Positions 19,159-28,634 are shown, numbered from the stretch's first letter. The stretch is DNA of 64,000 bases from Candidatus Latescibacterota bacterium (GCA_022820485.1 JAJEFJ010000103.1:227193-291192); one strand, 5' to 3'. Notes: generated from the letters alone by a model not told the origin. Numbers and translations are program-made.

Positions 19159-20396
19159 GAAGCTATCTCTGGATAGGGTGCTGCCTCGGCGCGCTGGTCT
19201 TAGCTTGTAGCGACCGCCCGCGGCGCAATCCACTCGACCCGCAAGCCGAGGACCTGCAGAGCGAGTCGTTTAGTGCCTTGACGGCTTTGGCACTCGATGG
19301 TCAGGTGGAGTTGCGGTGGGACTTTTCCCACTTTTCCGATATCGAAGGCTACCGACTCTATCGCCGTCTGCCTGGGGACGAGTGGGAGCCGATCACCCCA
19401 GTGCTGGCACCAGACGCGACCACATATGCGGACGGAGGAGTGCAAAACGGGACGAGCTACGAGTACCAGCTCAGCTTGCTCGTCGCCGGGGAAGACGAGC
19501 TCCCTAGCGGCAGGCCCGTGTCTGCTACGCCCGGCCCAGAAGTCGCTTGGGTGGCTGATCGCCACGCCGGGCTGGTGTGGAAAATCAGCGCGGATGCGCG
19601 CAGTGCGCACTTTGCCCAGGGGCGCTTTTTCGACTTGGCGGCGATTGCGCTCGACGTGGCTAATGGTTCGTGCTGGGTCAGCGACCGGGGGTTTGCCGGG
19701 TTGTACCGGATTGCGGAAGACGGCGCGTTAGCCGCGCTGGGCGCGGCGGTGGAGCGGCCTGGTGCTCTGGCCATTGACACTGCCGCGCGCATTGGCTGGC
19801 TGGCCGACGCCGGGCAACAGCGGGTCTTTTGGTTTTCCTTGGACGCGGCCGATTCGCTGGCCCTCATTCCGGTCGATGCCTCCTTTGCCCAGCCGGTGGC
19901 GTTGGCCGCGCAGGCCGGAGGCTGCTGGATCGCCGACCAAGCCCAAAGCCGCGTGCTGTTCTACCAGACCGACGGCACCCACGCCACTGAATTCCATGTG
20001 CTGGCAGCTCCCAAGGCGCTGGTGGCAGGCACAGGGGGAGATGCGTGGCTGTTGGGCGGTGAGGGGCACCGCTTGGCGCGGTTGGATCGCGCGGGCACCA
20101 TCCTCTACGTGGAGTTGCCTTTTGCCGCGGCCGTGGGACTGGCCGTGGATGATGCAAGCGGAGCCTGCTGGGTGTTGGGGGAACGGGACTTGGCGGTGTT
20201 CTCGGCCGCCGGGATTTTGGAGCAGCACTGGACCGACGTGCCCGGCGGCAGCGCCCTTTCCTTTGACGCAGTGCAGCAGCGGGCTTGGCTTGCGACCGAT
20301 GACGTGCTGTGGAAATTCACAGCCGAGGGCCAAACGCTGGCACAGCTCGTCGGCTTTTCGTCTATCGTTCGCATTGCCGTAAATCCAGGCCGCTGA
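19155..20396 (+). CDS. Lipoprotein with fibronectin type III domain and NHL/SMP-like propeller
   Basis: A 413-residue lipoprotein (lipobox LVLAC, Cys18). Residues about 40-125 form a fibronectin type III domain (VELRWDFSHFSDIEGYRLYR). The rest has repeated strands of a beta-propeller (AIALDVANGSCWVSDRGF, ALAIDTAARIGWLADAG, GLAVDDASGACWVLGERD). GTG at 19155 overlaps the previous stop codon by 4 bp (GTGA), so translation is coupled. Short NHL-type repeats are usually binding platforms for proteins or glycans. Fourth envelope gene in the run starting at 14876. Confidence 0.78.
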   Translation: MRSYLWIGCCLGALVLACSDRPRRNPLDPQAEDLQSESFSALTALALDGQVELRWDFSHFSDIEGYRLYRRLPGDEWEPITPVLAPDATTYADGGVQNGTSYEYQLSLLVAGEDELPSGRPVSATPGPEVAWVADRHAGLVWKISADARSAHFAQGRFFDLAAIALDVANGSCWVSDRGFAGLYRIAEDGALAALGAAVERPGALAIDTAARIGWLADAGQQRVFWFSLDAADSLALIPVDASFAQPVALAAQAGGCWIADQAQSRVLFYQTDGTHATEFHVLAAPKALVAGTGGDAWLLGGEGHRLARLDRAGTILYVELPFAAAVGLAVDDASGACWVLGERDLAVFSAAGILEQHWTDVPGGSALSFDAVQQRAWLATDDVLWKFTAEGQTLAQLVGFSSIVRIAVNPGR

Positions 20397-20474
20397 GGCT
20401 GCCAATCCTCTCTTGCATCGGATGTACTCCTTAGCGACCTTCCTATTTGTAACTTTAATCCCGCGAGAAGCAAT

Positions 20475-21443
20475 ATGACCGAGCCAACTCCCATTCACAG
20501 CATGACCGGCTTTGGCCGCGCCGCGGCCGAACGGCGAGGTTTGCGGCTCGCCGTTGAACTGCGGTCGGTCAACAGCCGCTATCTCGACATACAGGTGCGG
20601 TGCCCGGCTGATCTCCAGCCCTTTGAGCTAGCCATCCGCGAGCGGATTCAGGCGCGGGTTAGGCGCGGCAAAATAAACGCACACCTCGCTTGGGAGGAGG
20701 AAAGTCAGCCCGAGGCCCTGCCCCAGTTAGACGAGGAAGCCGCCAAGCACTATCTGGCCCAGCTACGGCGGCTAGCTGAATTGGCTCAAATCGAAGCGGC
20801 GGAGAGTCGAGTTACGCTGTCGCCGTGGAAGTCGTTTTTTGCTCGCTTTAAGGGACTAGAGTATTTCAATGTGGGGATTGAGCGGGTGCTGCTGACGAAG
20901 CTGCCCAATCTCTTTCGGGTCCAAGCCACAGCGTTGGATAGCTCGGTCGTGCAAGAGGTGCTGCGGGTGGGGTTGGACCAAGCGCTGGCCGAGTTGGTGG
21001 CCATGCGCGAGGCCGAGGGACACACCCTCGCCGCGGACTTGCGCGCCCGCGTCGAGGCGGTGGGGGTGCATCTGGAGCGCGTGGCCGAGCGAGCGCAGGC
21101 GACCCGTGGGCAGGTGGCCGAGCGGCTGCGAGAAAAGATCGCCGCCCTGCTTGCGCCCGGGACAGTTGCCGAAGATCGTCTCGCCACCGAGGTCGCCCTG
21201 ATCGCCGAGCGCAGCGACATCGTCGAGGAAATCGTCCGCTTCCGCAGCCACAATGCCCAGTTTCTCGATACCCTAGCGCAGGGCGGCGAAGTGGGCAAGC
21301 GCTTGAACTTTCTTTTGCAGGAAATGCACCGCGAAGCCAACACCATCAGCGCCAAAGCCGCCGACGCCGAGATCGCCCACTGGGTAGTAGAAGTCAAAGA
21401 AGAGATTGAGCGGATGCGCGAACAGGTGCAAAACTTGGCGTGA
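20475..21443 (+). CDS. yicC: YicC family endoribonuclease
   Basis: A 322-residue YicC protein, a hexameric endoribonuclease linked to small-RNA turnover in E. coli. The N-terminal SMTGFGRAAAE, SVNSRYLDI and the C-terminal signature LNFLLQEMHREANTISAKA are all present. The family usually lies before gmk; here the next gene is a cytidylate-kinase-like gene overlapping the stop codon. The length is longer than E. coli YicC (287) because of the 90-160 region. Confidence 0.93.
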   Translation: MTEPTPIHSMTGFGRAAAERRGLRLAVELRSVNSRYLDIQVRCPADLQPFELAIRERIQARVRRGKINAHLAWEEESQPEALPQLDEEAAKHYLAQLRRLAELAQIEAAESRVTLSPWKSFFARFKGLEYFNVGIERVLLTKLPNLFRVQATALDSSVVQEVLRVGLDQALAELVAMREAEGHTLAADLRARVEAVGVHLERVAERAQATRGQVAERLREKIAALLAPGTVAEDRLATEVALIAERSDIVEEIVRFRSHNAQFLDTLAQGGEVGKRLNFLLQEMHREANTISAKAADAEIAHWVVEVKEEIERMREQVQNLA

Positions 21444-21451
21444 AGGCATCC

Positions 21452-21994
21452 ATGGCATCCGTGCAAATCATCACCATCAGCGGCTTGGCTGGCAGCGGCA
21501 CCACCACGGTGTGCGACCGGCTGTGTGCGCGGTTAGGCTGGGCTTATGTCAATGCTGGGGCTGTCTTTCGGCGGCTGGCCCAAGAAGCGGGCGTGAGCTT
21601 GGCCGAGTTTGGCCAGCGGGCCGAAGCCGATGGTCGCATCGACCGCCAGCTTGACGAACGCTTGGTTGAGCAAGCGCGGTCGAGCGCGCCAGTCGTCGTC
21701 GAAGGACGGCTCACTGGCTGGATGGCCCAGCGGCACCAGCTTCCGGCGCTCAAGGTCTGGCTGCAAGCGGCGCTCGCCGTGCGGTCCGAGCGCGTAGGGC
21801 AGCGCGAGGGCAAGCCGCTGGCGCAAGCTCTCGCAGAAACGCGCCAACGCGAGGCGTCCGAGGCCCAGCGCTACGCCGCGCATCACCAAATCGCCATCAG
21901 CGACTTGTCGGTGTACGACTTGGTCGTCGATACCGAGAGTTGCGATCCCCAAGCCGCCTGCGCGCACATTTTGGCGCGCCTCGATCAGCCATGA
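21452..21994 (+). CDS. Cytidylate kinase-like (type 2) P-loop kinase
   Basis: A 180-residue P-loop kinase resembling archaeal-type CMP kinase (Cytidylate_kin2). The Walker A is SGLAGSGTTTVCD (ITISGLAGSGTTT), followed by AYVNAGAVFRRLA, a substrate-binding strand VVVEGRLTGWM, and RSERVGQREGK resembling the LID. It sits where guanylate kinase sits in most yicC operons. ATG at 21452 has GAAGG upstream; a GTG at 21440 overlapping the yicC stop is an alternative start. The last 4 bp overlap coaBC (ATGA), so both are coupled. Confidence 0.8.
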   Translation: MASVQIITISGLAGSGTTTVCDRLCARLGWAYVNAGAVFRRLAQEAGVSLAEFGQRAEADGRIDRQLDERLVEQARSSAPVVVEGRLTGWMAQRHQLPALKVWLQAALAVRSERVGQREGKPLAQALAETRQREASEAQRYAAHHQIAISDLSVYDLVVDTESCDPQAACAHILARLDQP

Positions 21995-23190
21995 GCTTGC
22001 AAGGCCGCAACATCCTACTTGGAATCACCGGCGGCATTGCCGCGTACAAGACGCCGGAGATCGTGCGGCTGCTGACGGCTGAAGGGGCTGAGGTGCGGGT
22101 GGTATTGACCCGTGCGGCTGGCGAGTTCGTCGCGCCCAAGACGTTGGAAGTTCTTTCCCGCCACGTGGTGTACAGCGACTTGTTCGGTCGCGACGCGGAA
22201 TTTCCCGTCCTGCACGTGGGATTGGCCGAGTGGGCCGACTTGATTTTGGTGGCTCCGGCTACGGCGCACTGCTTGGGGCGCATAGCCGGCGGCTTGGCCG
22301 ACGACCTGCTCACCTCGGTGTTGCTGTGCGCGGACGTGCCCGTCCTGCTGGCACCGTCGATGGAGGAGAACATGTTGGCCAATGCCGCAGTCGAGGCCAA
22401 TGTGCAGACCTTGGCGCAGCGGGGGTTCTGCTTGCTCGACCCGGGAGTGGGGCCTTTGGCGTCAGGTGCGGTTGGTCGCGGGCGGATGCCCGAGCCGGCG
22501 GAGTTAGTCGCGGCGGTAGCAGCGCATTTCAGCGGCGACTTGGATGGGCTGAAGTTGCTGGTAACGGCCGGTCCCACGGTCGAGGATCTCGATCCGGTGC
22601 GCTTTATTTCCAATCGCTCGTCAGGCAAGATGGGCTATGCGATAGCTGAACGGGCTGCGGCACGCGGGGCGCACGTGTGGCTGGTTTCCGGGCCGACTGC
22701 ATTGCCCGCGCCCGCTGGCGTGGAACGGGAGGTGGTGCGTTCGACGCGCGACATGCAGTGCGCTGTCGAGGCATTGTTCGAGCAAGTAGATGGGGCGATT
22801 TTGGCGGCGGCTCCGGCCGACTACCGCGCCAAGGAAGTGGCCGCGCAAAAAATCAAGCGCGATGCAGCATCCCGCTCTATCGAGTTGGTCGAAAACCCGG
22901 ACATTGCCGCTGGGCTGGGTCAGTGCAAGGGCCAGCGGTTGCTGGTCGTCTTTGCGATGGAGACGGAAAAGGGGCCGGAGCGGGCGCGGGAAAAGCTGGT
23001 GCGCAAGGGAGGCGACTTAATCGTGCTCAACATGCTCAATGAGGAGGGAGCTGGTTTCGCTGGCGACACCAACCGCGTTACTCTGATCGACGCCACCGGC
23101 CACGAGGAAGCCCTGCCGTTGCTGAGCAAATCCGCGGTCGCCGATCGCATTCTCGACTGGGTGCAGGCGCGGCGGGAAGCGGTAGGTTGA
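21991..23190 (+). CDS. coaBC: Bifunctional phosphopantothenoylcysteine decarboxylase/synthase
   Basis: A 399-residue fusion of CoaC (flavoprotein decarboxylase, residues about 1-180) and CoaB (CTP-dependent ligase, about 185-399), catalysing two steps of coenzyme A synthesis. CoaC signatures are LLGITGGIAAYK, the active-site His in VLHVGLAEWAD, and APSMEENML in place of APAMNxxM. CoaB signatures are VTAGPTVEDLDPVRFISNRSSG and AAAPADYR. Its stop is followed by 73 bp and then the AT-rich restriction-modification pair, which separates it from UDG and dnaB. Confidence 0.95.
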   Translation: MSLQGRNILLGITGGIAAYKTPEIVRLLTAEGAEVRVVLTRAAGEFVAPKTLEVLSRHVVYSDLFGRDAEFPVLHVGLAEWADLILVAPATAHCLGRIAGGLADDLLTSVLLCADVPVLLAPSMEENMLANAAVEANVQTLAQRGFCLLDPGVGPLASGAVGRGRMPEPAELVAAVAAHFSGDLDGLKLLVTAGPTVEDLDPVRFISNRSSGKMGYAIAERAAARGAHVWLVSGPTALPAPAGVEREVVRSTRDMQCAVEALFEQVDGAILAAAPADYRAKEVAAQKIKRDAASRSIELVENPDIAAGLGQCKGQRLLVVFAMETEKGPERAREKLVRKGGDLIVLNMLNEEGAGFAGDTNRVTLIDATGHEEALPLLSKSAVADRILDWVQARREAVG

Positions 23191-23263
23191 CAGGGTTCAA
23201 GGCGGCAAATATATACTGAAAGCAGGCACGATCCACAACTAATTCCCGACCAAGGAGGACCAT

Positions 23264-24625
23264 GTGATTACTCACAGCGACCAGTTATCGCTTTTTGCTG
23301 ATAAGACCTCGCCCATACAAGAAGACACCGTCAAAAGCTGGGGAACGTTTAAGGACAGCCTCAGAGCCCCTGTTCACCGGTGGTTTACGTACCCTGCTGG
23401 ATTTTCATACAAGGCTGTAGCTCATTCATTTGAGCGGTTTGGAATTGTCAAAGGAATGAGCGTTTACGATCCCTTCATGGGTTCAGGGACGACGAACGTA
23501 ACCGCCAAGGCAATGGGCATAGACTCCGTAGGAGCCGAAGCGCATCCTTTTGTGTACGAAATAGCAAAGGCAAAAATGGAGTGGGAGGTTGACAAAAAGG
23601 CAATTAGAGCATTTATCGATCACTTAAATATAAATTTTGAATCTCGATATAATGATTTAAATGGAGATGCTGATTTTTCGCTATGTGACCACTTTCCAGA
23701 ATTAGTATTAAAATGTTATAAAAAAGAGACATTGGGTAAACTGCTTACACTAAAAAAAATATATGATGACTACGAATTTCACCAAAGAGAAAGCATGTTT
23801 ATTTTTGTCGTATTGACAGCCTTGCTTAGAGAAATTTCTAGTGCAGCGACAGGATGGCCTTATATTGCACCAAAAAAGGAAAAGATCACCTCTGAAGACA
23901 AAGATGCTCTGCTAGAATTTAACGCACTCGCAATATCTATGCTAGATGATCTTACATACATTAAAAGACAAGCTGATGAAGAGTATATAAAATCAAAACA
24001 TCGCTTAATCTTTGGAAGCTCTACAGATGTATCGGCATATCTCTCTAACGAGAGTGTAAATCACGTATTCACTTCTCCCCCTTATTTGAATAATTTTGAT
24101 TACTCTGATAGAACTCGACTAGAGCTTTACTTTTGGGGATTTGCAAAAAACTGGAAAGATATTACAGATAAAGTACGATCTAGGTTGATGACATCTGCTA
24201 CAACTCAAATATCGAGAAATGATCCCAAATATTTATTAGATGAAGAGATTAAAACAAACAGCCCTGAAATAGCGCGATTCATACAAGATGCTGCAAATAA
24301 ACTGAGCGAATTGAGAAAAGTTAAAGGAGGAAAGAAAAGCTATGACCTTATGGTAATTGGATATTTTAATGACATTTATAAAGTGATAAAGGAGGTGTAT
24401 AGGGTTTTAAAACCTGATTCTAGTGCTTTGTTTGTATTGGGCGATTCTGCTCCTTATGGCGTTCACATTCCAACGGATAGGCTCATAGGAGAAATAGGTT
24501 GCTCAATTGGCTTTAAGTCCTATTCGTTAGAGATACTTCGTAAAAGAGGTGATAAATGGAAGGCAAATCCTCAGAGACATGGGGTATCTTTGCAAGAATC
24601 CATAGTTATACTTAAAAAGGAATGA
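23264..24625 (+). CDS. DNA N6-adenine/N4-cytosine methyltransferase of a type II R-M system
   Basis: A 453-residue amino-methyltransferase. S-adenosylmethionine motif I is VYDPFMGSGTT (around residues 67-77) and catalytic motif IV is TSPPYL (270-275), followed by NNFDYSDRT. SPPY suggests N4-cytosine or N6-adenine methylation of the beta class, with motif I before motif IV. GTG at 23264 is preceded by a strong AAGGAGGA; the overlapping ATG at 23262 is followed by a stop. Codon use is AT-rich, in sharp contrast to coaBC and UDG, so the pair with the next gene is likely acquired. Confidence 0.9.
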   Translation: MITHSDQLSLFADKTSPIQEDTVKSWGTFKDSLRAPVHRWFTYPAGFSYKAVAHSFERFGIVKGMSVYDPFMGSGTTNVTAKAMGIDSVGAEAHPFVYEIAKAKMEWEVDKKAIRAFIDHLNINFESRYNDLNGDADFSLCDHFPELVLKCYKKETLGKLLTLKKIYDDYEFHQRESMFIFVVLTALLREISSAATGWPYIAPKKEKITSEDKDALLEFNALAISMLDDLTYIKRQADEEYIKSKHRLIFGSSTDVSAYLSNESVNHVFTSPPYLNNFDYSDRTRLELYFWGFAKNWKDITDKVRSRLMTSATTQISRNDPKYLLDEEIKTNSPEIARFIQDAANKLSELRKVKGGKKSYDLMVIGYFNDIYKVIKEVYRVLKPDSSALFVLGDSAPYGVHIPTDRLIGEIGCSIGFKSYSLEILRKRGDKWKANPQRHGVSLQESIVILKKE

Positions 24626-25462
24626 ATGATGGATTATAAGATTGTTGCATCTGTTGCTAATCCTGGAAGTGCATTGGGAGAAGCTATTGGTTCTTCTATG
24701 GAAGATGCACTAAAAAAATTACTAAATGAGATTGCAGATAAGTATGGTTTTCACTATTTGACATCAGGTATTAGAAAAACAAAGAGTGGCAAAAGACAGA
24801 AAAAAATTTTAATGTCAGATAAATCTGGAAATGAATATAATATTGATGGTGTCTTAGCCAATCAATCTATGAAACCGTTGATAATTTTTGAGTCAAAATA
24901 TATTAGATACAAAAAGCATAATAGAGATAAAGGTAGTTGGATCTGTCATGCTCATTCTGCTATTAGACGGCGCTATCATAGTATCAGAAGTTCTATCGCA
25001 ATTTTAGCTGGGAATTGGAGTAGCCCATCTCAAGCTATGATGCGCAGTAACAATATAAATCTATTTTTGATTTCCTTTAACCATATATGTGGAGTACTGA
25101 GCGAACTTGGTATTGATTTTGATTGGGAAGAAAAAGATAGAGATAAAGCTATTAGAGCATGGGAAAATTTTAACAAGTTAAATAACGAGCAAAAGAAATC
25201 CATCGGGATCAAGATGATCGACCCTATAAAGGATAATCTCGTTATATTGATTGAGAACATTCTCGATGATACGGTGGAAAGAGAAGTTGATAAAATATTG
25301 GTAGAATTAATATCCAATTTAGGTGAGGTAAAAGTCTATGAATTTGAATCTATAAGTGACGCATTAGATTTTCTGCAAGATGATGATCTCAAGGATTTAT
25401 TTTTAACAACCGACTCAGACAGTTTGTTTGATCCTCCCCCTGATCTTTTTGAGGAACTATGA
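24626..25462 (+). CDS. Probable type II restriction endonuclease
   Basis: A 278-residue protein that starts right after the methyltransferase stop. Residues 74, 89 and 91 (IDGVLAN...IIFESKYIRY) give Asp-x(14)-Glu-x-Lys, the PD-(D/E)xK nuclease core, with LGEAIGSSMEDAL as the leading helix containing a conserved Glu. I identify no named family; assignment rests on the nuclease motif and pairing with a methyltransferase. The reading frame is very AT-rich. The stop codon overlaps the UDG start by four bases (ATGA). Confidence 0.72.
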   Translation: MMDYKIVASVANPGSALGEAIGSSMEDALKKLLNEIADKYGFHYLTSGIRKTKSGKRQKKILMSDKSGNEYNIDGVLANQSMKPLIIFESKYIRYKKHNRDKGSWICHAHSAIRRRYHSIRSSIAILAGNWSSPSQAMMRSNNINLFLISFNHICGVLSELGIDFDWEEKDRDKAIRAWENFNKLNNEQKKSIGIKMIDPIKDNLVILIENILDDTVEREVDKILVELISNLGEVKVYEFESISDALDFLQDDDLKDLFLTTDSDSLFDPPPDLFEEL

Positions 25463-26142
25463 AGGGGCGGAGCGAGGACGTACTGGACGAGGCCCGGCGC
25501 TATCTAGCCGATTTAGTGGCTTTTGAGGGGACCCAATTCACAGCACCGGAGGCGATTGTGGCGCACAGCGCAGAGGAACCAGTGGTTGATACTTTAGAAG
25601 CCTTTCGCAGCCAGATCTGCGAGTGTACTCGCTGTCGGCTGGGGGCGACGCGGCAGAACTTTGTGTTTGGCAGCGGCGACCCTGCGGCCGGAATCATGTT
25701 CATCGGCGAGGCCCCAGGGGCCGAAGAAGACCGCATGGGCCAGCCCTTTGTGGGGAAAGCCGGTCAACTGCTGACCAAGATCATCGAGGCTATGGGCCTG
25801 TCCCGCGACGAGGTCTATATCTGCAACATACTCAAGTGCCGCCCGCCGAATAACCGCGATCCTCAGCCCGACGAGATCGAGCAGTGCGAGCCGTATCTCA
25901 AGCGCCAGATCGAAATCGTCCAGCCCCGCGTCATCTGCACCTTGGGTCGCTTTGCCGCGCAGACCTTGCTCCGCAGCAGCGAGCCCATGGGCCGCTTGCG
26001 CGACCAGGATCACCACTACGAGGGTATCCCCTTGGTGGCCACGTACCACCCGGCGGCCCTCTTGCGCAACTCCCAGTGGAAGCGCCCGACTTGGGAAGAC
26101 ATGAAGCGGGTGCGGAAGCTCTACGACGGGGTCGAACTCTAA
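25459..26142 (+). CDS. Type 4 uracil-DNA glycosylase (iron-sulfur)
   Basis: A 227-residue thermostable-type family 4 UDG that excises uracil from DNA. The iron-sulfur cysteines are Cys56, Cys59 (CTRCRLG), Cys127 (LKCRPP) and Cys143. The catalytic pocket is GEAPGAEEDRMGQPFVG (83-99) and the second motif is the HPAALLR segment. About 45 residues precede the conserved core, an N-terminal extension. Gene composition returns to the high GC of the region. It starts inside the stop of the restriction endonuclease gene, so before the R-M insertion it probably followed coaBC in the same operon. Confidence 0.92.
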   Translation: MKGRSEDVLDEARRYLADLVAFEGTQFTAPEAIVAHSAEEPVVDTLEAFRSQICECTRCRLGATRQNFVFGSGDPAAGIMFIGEAPGAEEDRMGQPFVGKAGQLLTKIIEAMGLSRDEVYICNILKCRPPNNRDPQPDEIEQCEPYLKRQIEIVQPRVICTLGRFAAQTLLRSSEPMGRLRDQDHHYEGIPLVATYHPAALLRNSQWKRPTWEDMKRVRKLYDGVEL

Positions 26143-26160
26143 ATTTTTTGGAGCAGAATC

Positions 26161-27543
26161 ATGACCCAGAGTCCAAATGGAGGCCAAGATCTCGGGCGGA
26201 TGCCGCCGCAGGCCGTAGAGGTTGAACAGGCCGTGCTCGGGGCGATGATGCTGGAGCAACGGGCCATTGTCCGCGCCATTGAAATACTCGACGAAAGCTG
26301 TTTCTACCACGCCCCTCACAGCCGGATCTTCGCGGCCATGACCGACCTTTTTGAGCAGGGCACCGCGGTCGATCAGCTAACCTTGACCGAGGAACTCAAG
26401 CGCCGCGGCCAACTCGACGATGTCGGCGGGGTCGTCTATCTGGCCAAGCTGGGGTCTGAAGTGGCCACGACCGCCAATATCGACTTTCACGCGCGGATCG
26501 TTTTGGAGAAAGCGCTCGGCCGCAAGTTGATCGAAACCTCTAGCGAAGTCATTGAGCGAGCGTACGCGGCCGACGAGGATGTCCAAACCCTGATCGACAA
26601 TGCCGAGCAAAAACTTTTCACCCTAAGCGAAAACCAAATCGGCGAGGGTTTTGAGCCGCTGGATAAGGTGATGGGCGAAACGTTTGAGCACCTTGAGCAC
26701 GTCCAGGCAAGGCAGGGCGCGATCTTGGGGGTGGATACGGGTTTTGCCGATCTCAACGACTGGATATCGGGTTTTCAGCAGGGCGATCTGATCATTCTCG
26801 CGGCGCGGCCCAGTGTCGGCAAGACGGCCTTCGCGCTGACGCTGGCGCGCAATGCGGCTGTAGAAGCCGGGGTCGGGATGGCGATTTTCAGCTTGGAGAT
26901 GTCTAAGATACAACTGGCTCAGCGCCTAATCAGCGTGGAGACCAAGGTCGATTTGCACAAGCTGCGCACTGGGCGGCTGCGCGATGAAGATTGGATGAAC
27001 CTAACGCACAATATCGAACGCTTGGCCCGGGCGCCTATCTACATCGACGATACCCCCGGCATCTCGGTGCTTGAAGCGCGAGCCAAGGCGCGGCGGCTGC
27101 AGCGCGAGCATGGGGTCGGCATGGTCATAATCGACTATCTCCAACTCATGAGCGGGCACATTAGAACGCAGAGCCGCGAGCAGGAGATTTCGCACATCTC
27201 GCGCGGCCTCAAGGCCATGGCCAAAGAGTTAGACGTGCCGGTCTTGGCCTTGTCGCAGTTGTCGCGCGCCGTAGAAAGCCGCACGGACAAGCGGCCCCAG
27301 CTATCGGACCTGCGGGAGTCGGGCAGCTTGGAGCAGGACGCCGATGTGGTGATGTTCATCTATCGCCCAGAGATGTACGACCTCAAATCCCCAGACGGCG
27401 AGAGTCTCGAAGGGCTCGCCCAGATCATCATCGGCAAGCAGCGCAACGGCCCGGTTGGCTCGGTGGATTTGATGTGGAACAAGGAAAGTGCCACGTACGA
27501 GGCGATGGCACCGGGGTGGCGGGCGGAGCCGGAAGAATACTAG
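26161..27543 (+). CDS. dnaB: Replicative DNA helicase DnaB
   Basis: A 460-residue hexameric helicase that unwinds DNA at the replication fork. The N-terminal domain (PPQAVEVEQAVLGAMML) and the RecA-like ATPase are complete: Walker A ARPSVGKT (215-222), Walker B MVIIDYLQLMSG, and the arginine-finger region with SQLSRAVESR. The C-terminal segment ends with QRNGPVGSVDLMWNKESATYE. No intein is present. It lies 19 bp after UDG and 10 bp before obg, so they form one operon. Confidence 0.96.
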   Translation: MTQSPNGGQDLGRMPPQAVEVEQAVLGAMMLEQRAIVRAIEILDESCFYHAPHSRIFAAMTDLFEQGTAVDQLTLTEELKRRGQLDDVGGVVYLAKLGSEVATTANIDFHARIVLEKALGRKLIETSSEVIERAYAADEDVQTLIDNAEQKLFTLSENQIGEGFEPLDKVMGETFEHLEHVQARQGAILGVDTGFADLNDWISGFQQGDLIILAARPSVGKTAFALTLARNAAVEAGVGMAIFSLEMSKIQLAQRLISVETKVDLHKLRTGRLRDEDWMNLTHNIERLARAPIYIDDTPGISVLEARAKARRLQREHGVGMVIIDYLQLMSGHIRTQSREQEISHISRGLKAMAKELDVPVLALSQLSRAVESRTDKRPQLSDLRESGSLEQDADVVMFIYRPEMYDLKSPDGESLEGLAQIIIGKQRNGPVGSVDLMWNKESATYEAMAPGWRAEPEEY

Positions 27544-27552
27544 CCGGCCCCC

Positions 27553-28560
27553 ATGTTCATCGATGAAGTGACCATCACGGTGGAGTCGGGCCATGGCGGC
27601 AGCGGCTGCTGTTCATTTCGGCGCGAGAAGTACGTGCCGCGTGGCGGGCCAGACGGCGGCGATGGCGGCGATGGCGGCGACGTAATTTTCCGCGTTGATG
27701 CTCAACTCAACACGCTGCACGATTTCCGTTATCAACGTCACATCCGCGCCGGTCGCGGTGCCCACGGCGAGGGCAAGCGCCGGACGGGCCAGCGCGGTGA
27801 GCACGCGGTCATCTGCGTGCCGCCGGGCACTATCTTGCGCGACGCAAAGGGCGCGCTGATCCGCGACATGGTCGAGGATGGGCAGGAGTTGGTGCTGCTG
27901 GCGGGTGGGCGCGGGGGGCGTGGCAATGCTCGCTTTGCCACGCCTCGCGTGCAGGCTCCACGGCGCGCCGACTCTGGGCGCGAGGGCGAGCAGATGGTGG
28001 TGCGGCTCGCGCTGAAGTTGTTGGCGGATGTGGGGCTGGTGGGCTTTCCCAATGCGGGCAAATCCACGCTGTTGTCGCGGCTTTCCGCGGCCCGTCCTAA
28101 AATTGCCGACTATCCCTTCACGACTTTGGAGCCGCACTTGGGCATTGTGCAGTGGGCCGAGGGCGAGAGTTTTGTGTTGGCCGACTTGCCGGGGCTGATC
28201 GAGGGGGCGCATGAGGGCAAGGGCTTGGGCATGCGATTTTTGCGCCACATCGAGCGCACGCGCATTCTGCTGTTTGCCATTGATTGCACTAGCCCGGATC
28301 CGCGTGGCGAGCTAGAAGCCCTGCGCCGCGAGTTGGATGCCTTCGACGACGGGATGCGGCACAAGCCCGCTGGCATTGCGCTGACTAAGGCCGACTTGCT
28401 GGGGCCGGACGCGGATTTCGAAGACCCTTTTGCCGATCTGCGCGCACCGCGCTTTTTGGTCTCGGCCGTCAGCGGTCGTGGGGTGCCTGAGATGCTACGC
28501 GGTGTGGGACAGGCGGTGAAGAAGTTGCGGGCTGACGAAGCGGGGACAGACGATTCATGA
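27553..28560 (+). CDS. obg: GTPase Obg
   Basis: A 335-residue Obg/CgtA GTPase that binds the 50S ribosome and functions in its assembly and in stress control. The glycine-rich Obg fold (GGPDGGDGGDGGDVIF) spans residues 1-158, and the G domain has G1 GFPNAGKST (164-172), DLPGLIEG (G3), and the NKxD equivalent TKAD. No OCT domain follows, normal for many Gram-negative members. In other genomes obg often follows rplU-rpmA; here it closes the yicC-coaBC-UDG-dnaB run. A strong terminator follows 34 bp later. Confidence 0.95.
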   Translation: MFIDEVTITVESGHGGSGCCSFRREKYVPRGGPDGGDGGDGGDVIFRVDAQLNTLHDFRYQRHIRAGRGAHGEGKRRTGQRGEHAVICVPPGTILRDAKGALIRDMVEDGQELVLLAGGRGGRGNARFATPRVQAPRRADSGREGEQMVVRLALKLLADVGLVGFPNAGKSTLLSRLSAARPKIADYPFTTLEPHLGIVQWAEGESFVLADLPGLIEGAHEGKGLGMRFLRHIERTRILLFAIDCTSPDPRGELEALRRELDAFDDGMRHKPAGIALTKADLLGPDADFEDPFADLRAPRFLVSAVSGRGVPEMLRGVGQAVKKLRADEAGTDDS

Positions 28561-28593
28561 GGGATTTTGCAGAACTCTGAATCGCGTTCTTCG

Positions 28594-28623
28594 ATTCTTC
28601 AGGGTAATCCTGAAGAATTTTTT
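28594..28623 (+). terminator. Rho-independent terminator after obg
   Basis: ATTCTTCAGG (28594-28603), loop GTAAT, and CCTGAAGAAT (28609-28618) pair over 10 bp, followed by a T-run to 28623. It ends the long rightward operon and lies just before the leftward amidohydrolase gene end. Confidence 0.9.
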
Positions 28624-28634
28624 ATGCGCGTCCT

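Noticed and set aside
28565..28625. The obg terminator as a bidirectional terminator for the amidohydrolase
   Set aside because: The T-run occurs only on the + strand; the leftward transcript would have A's after the stem.
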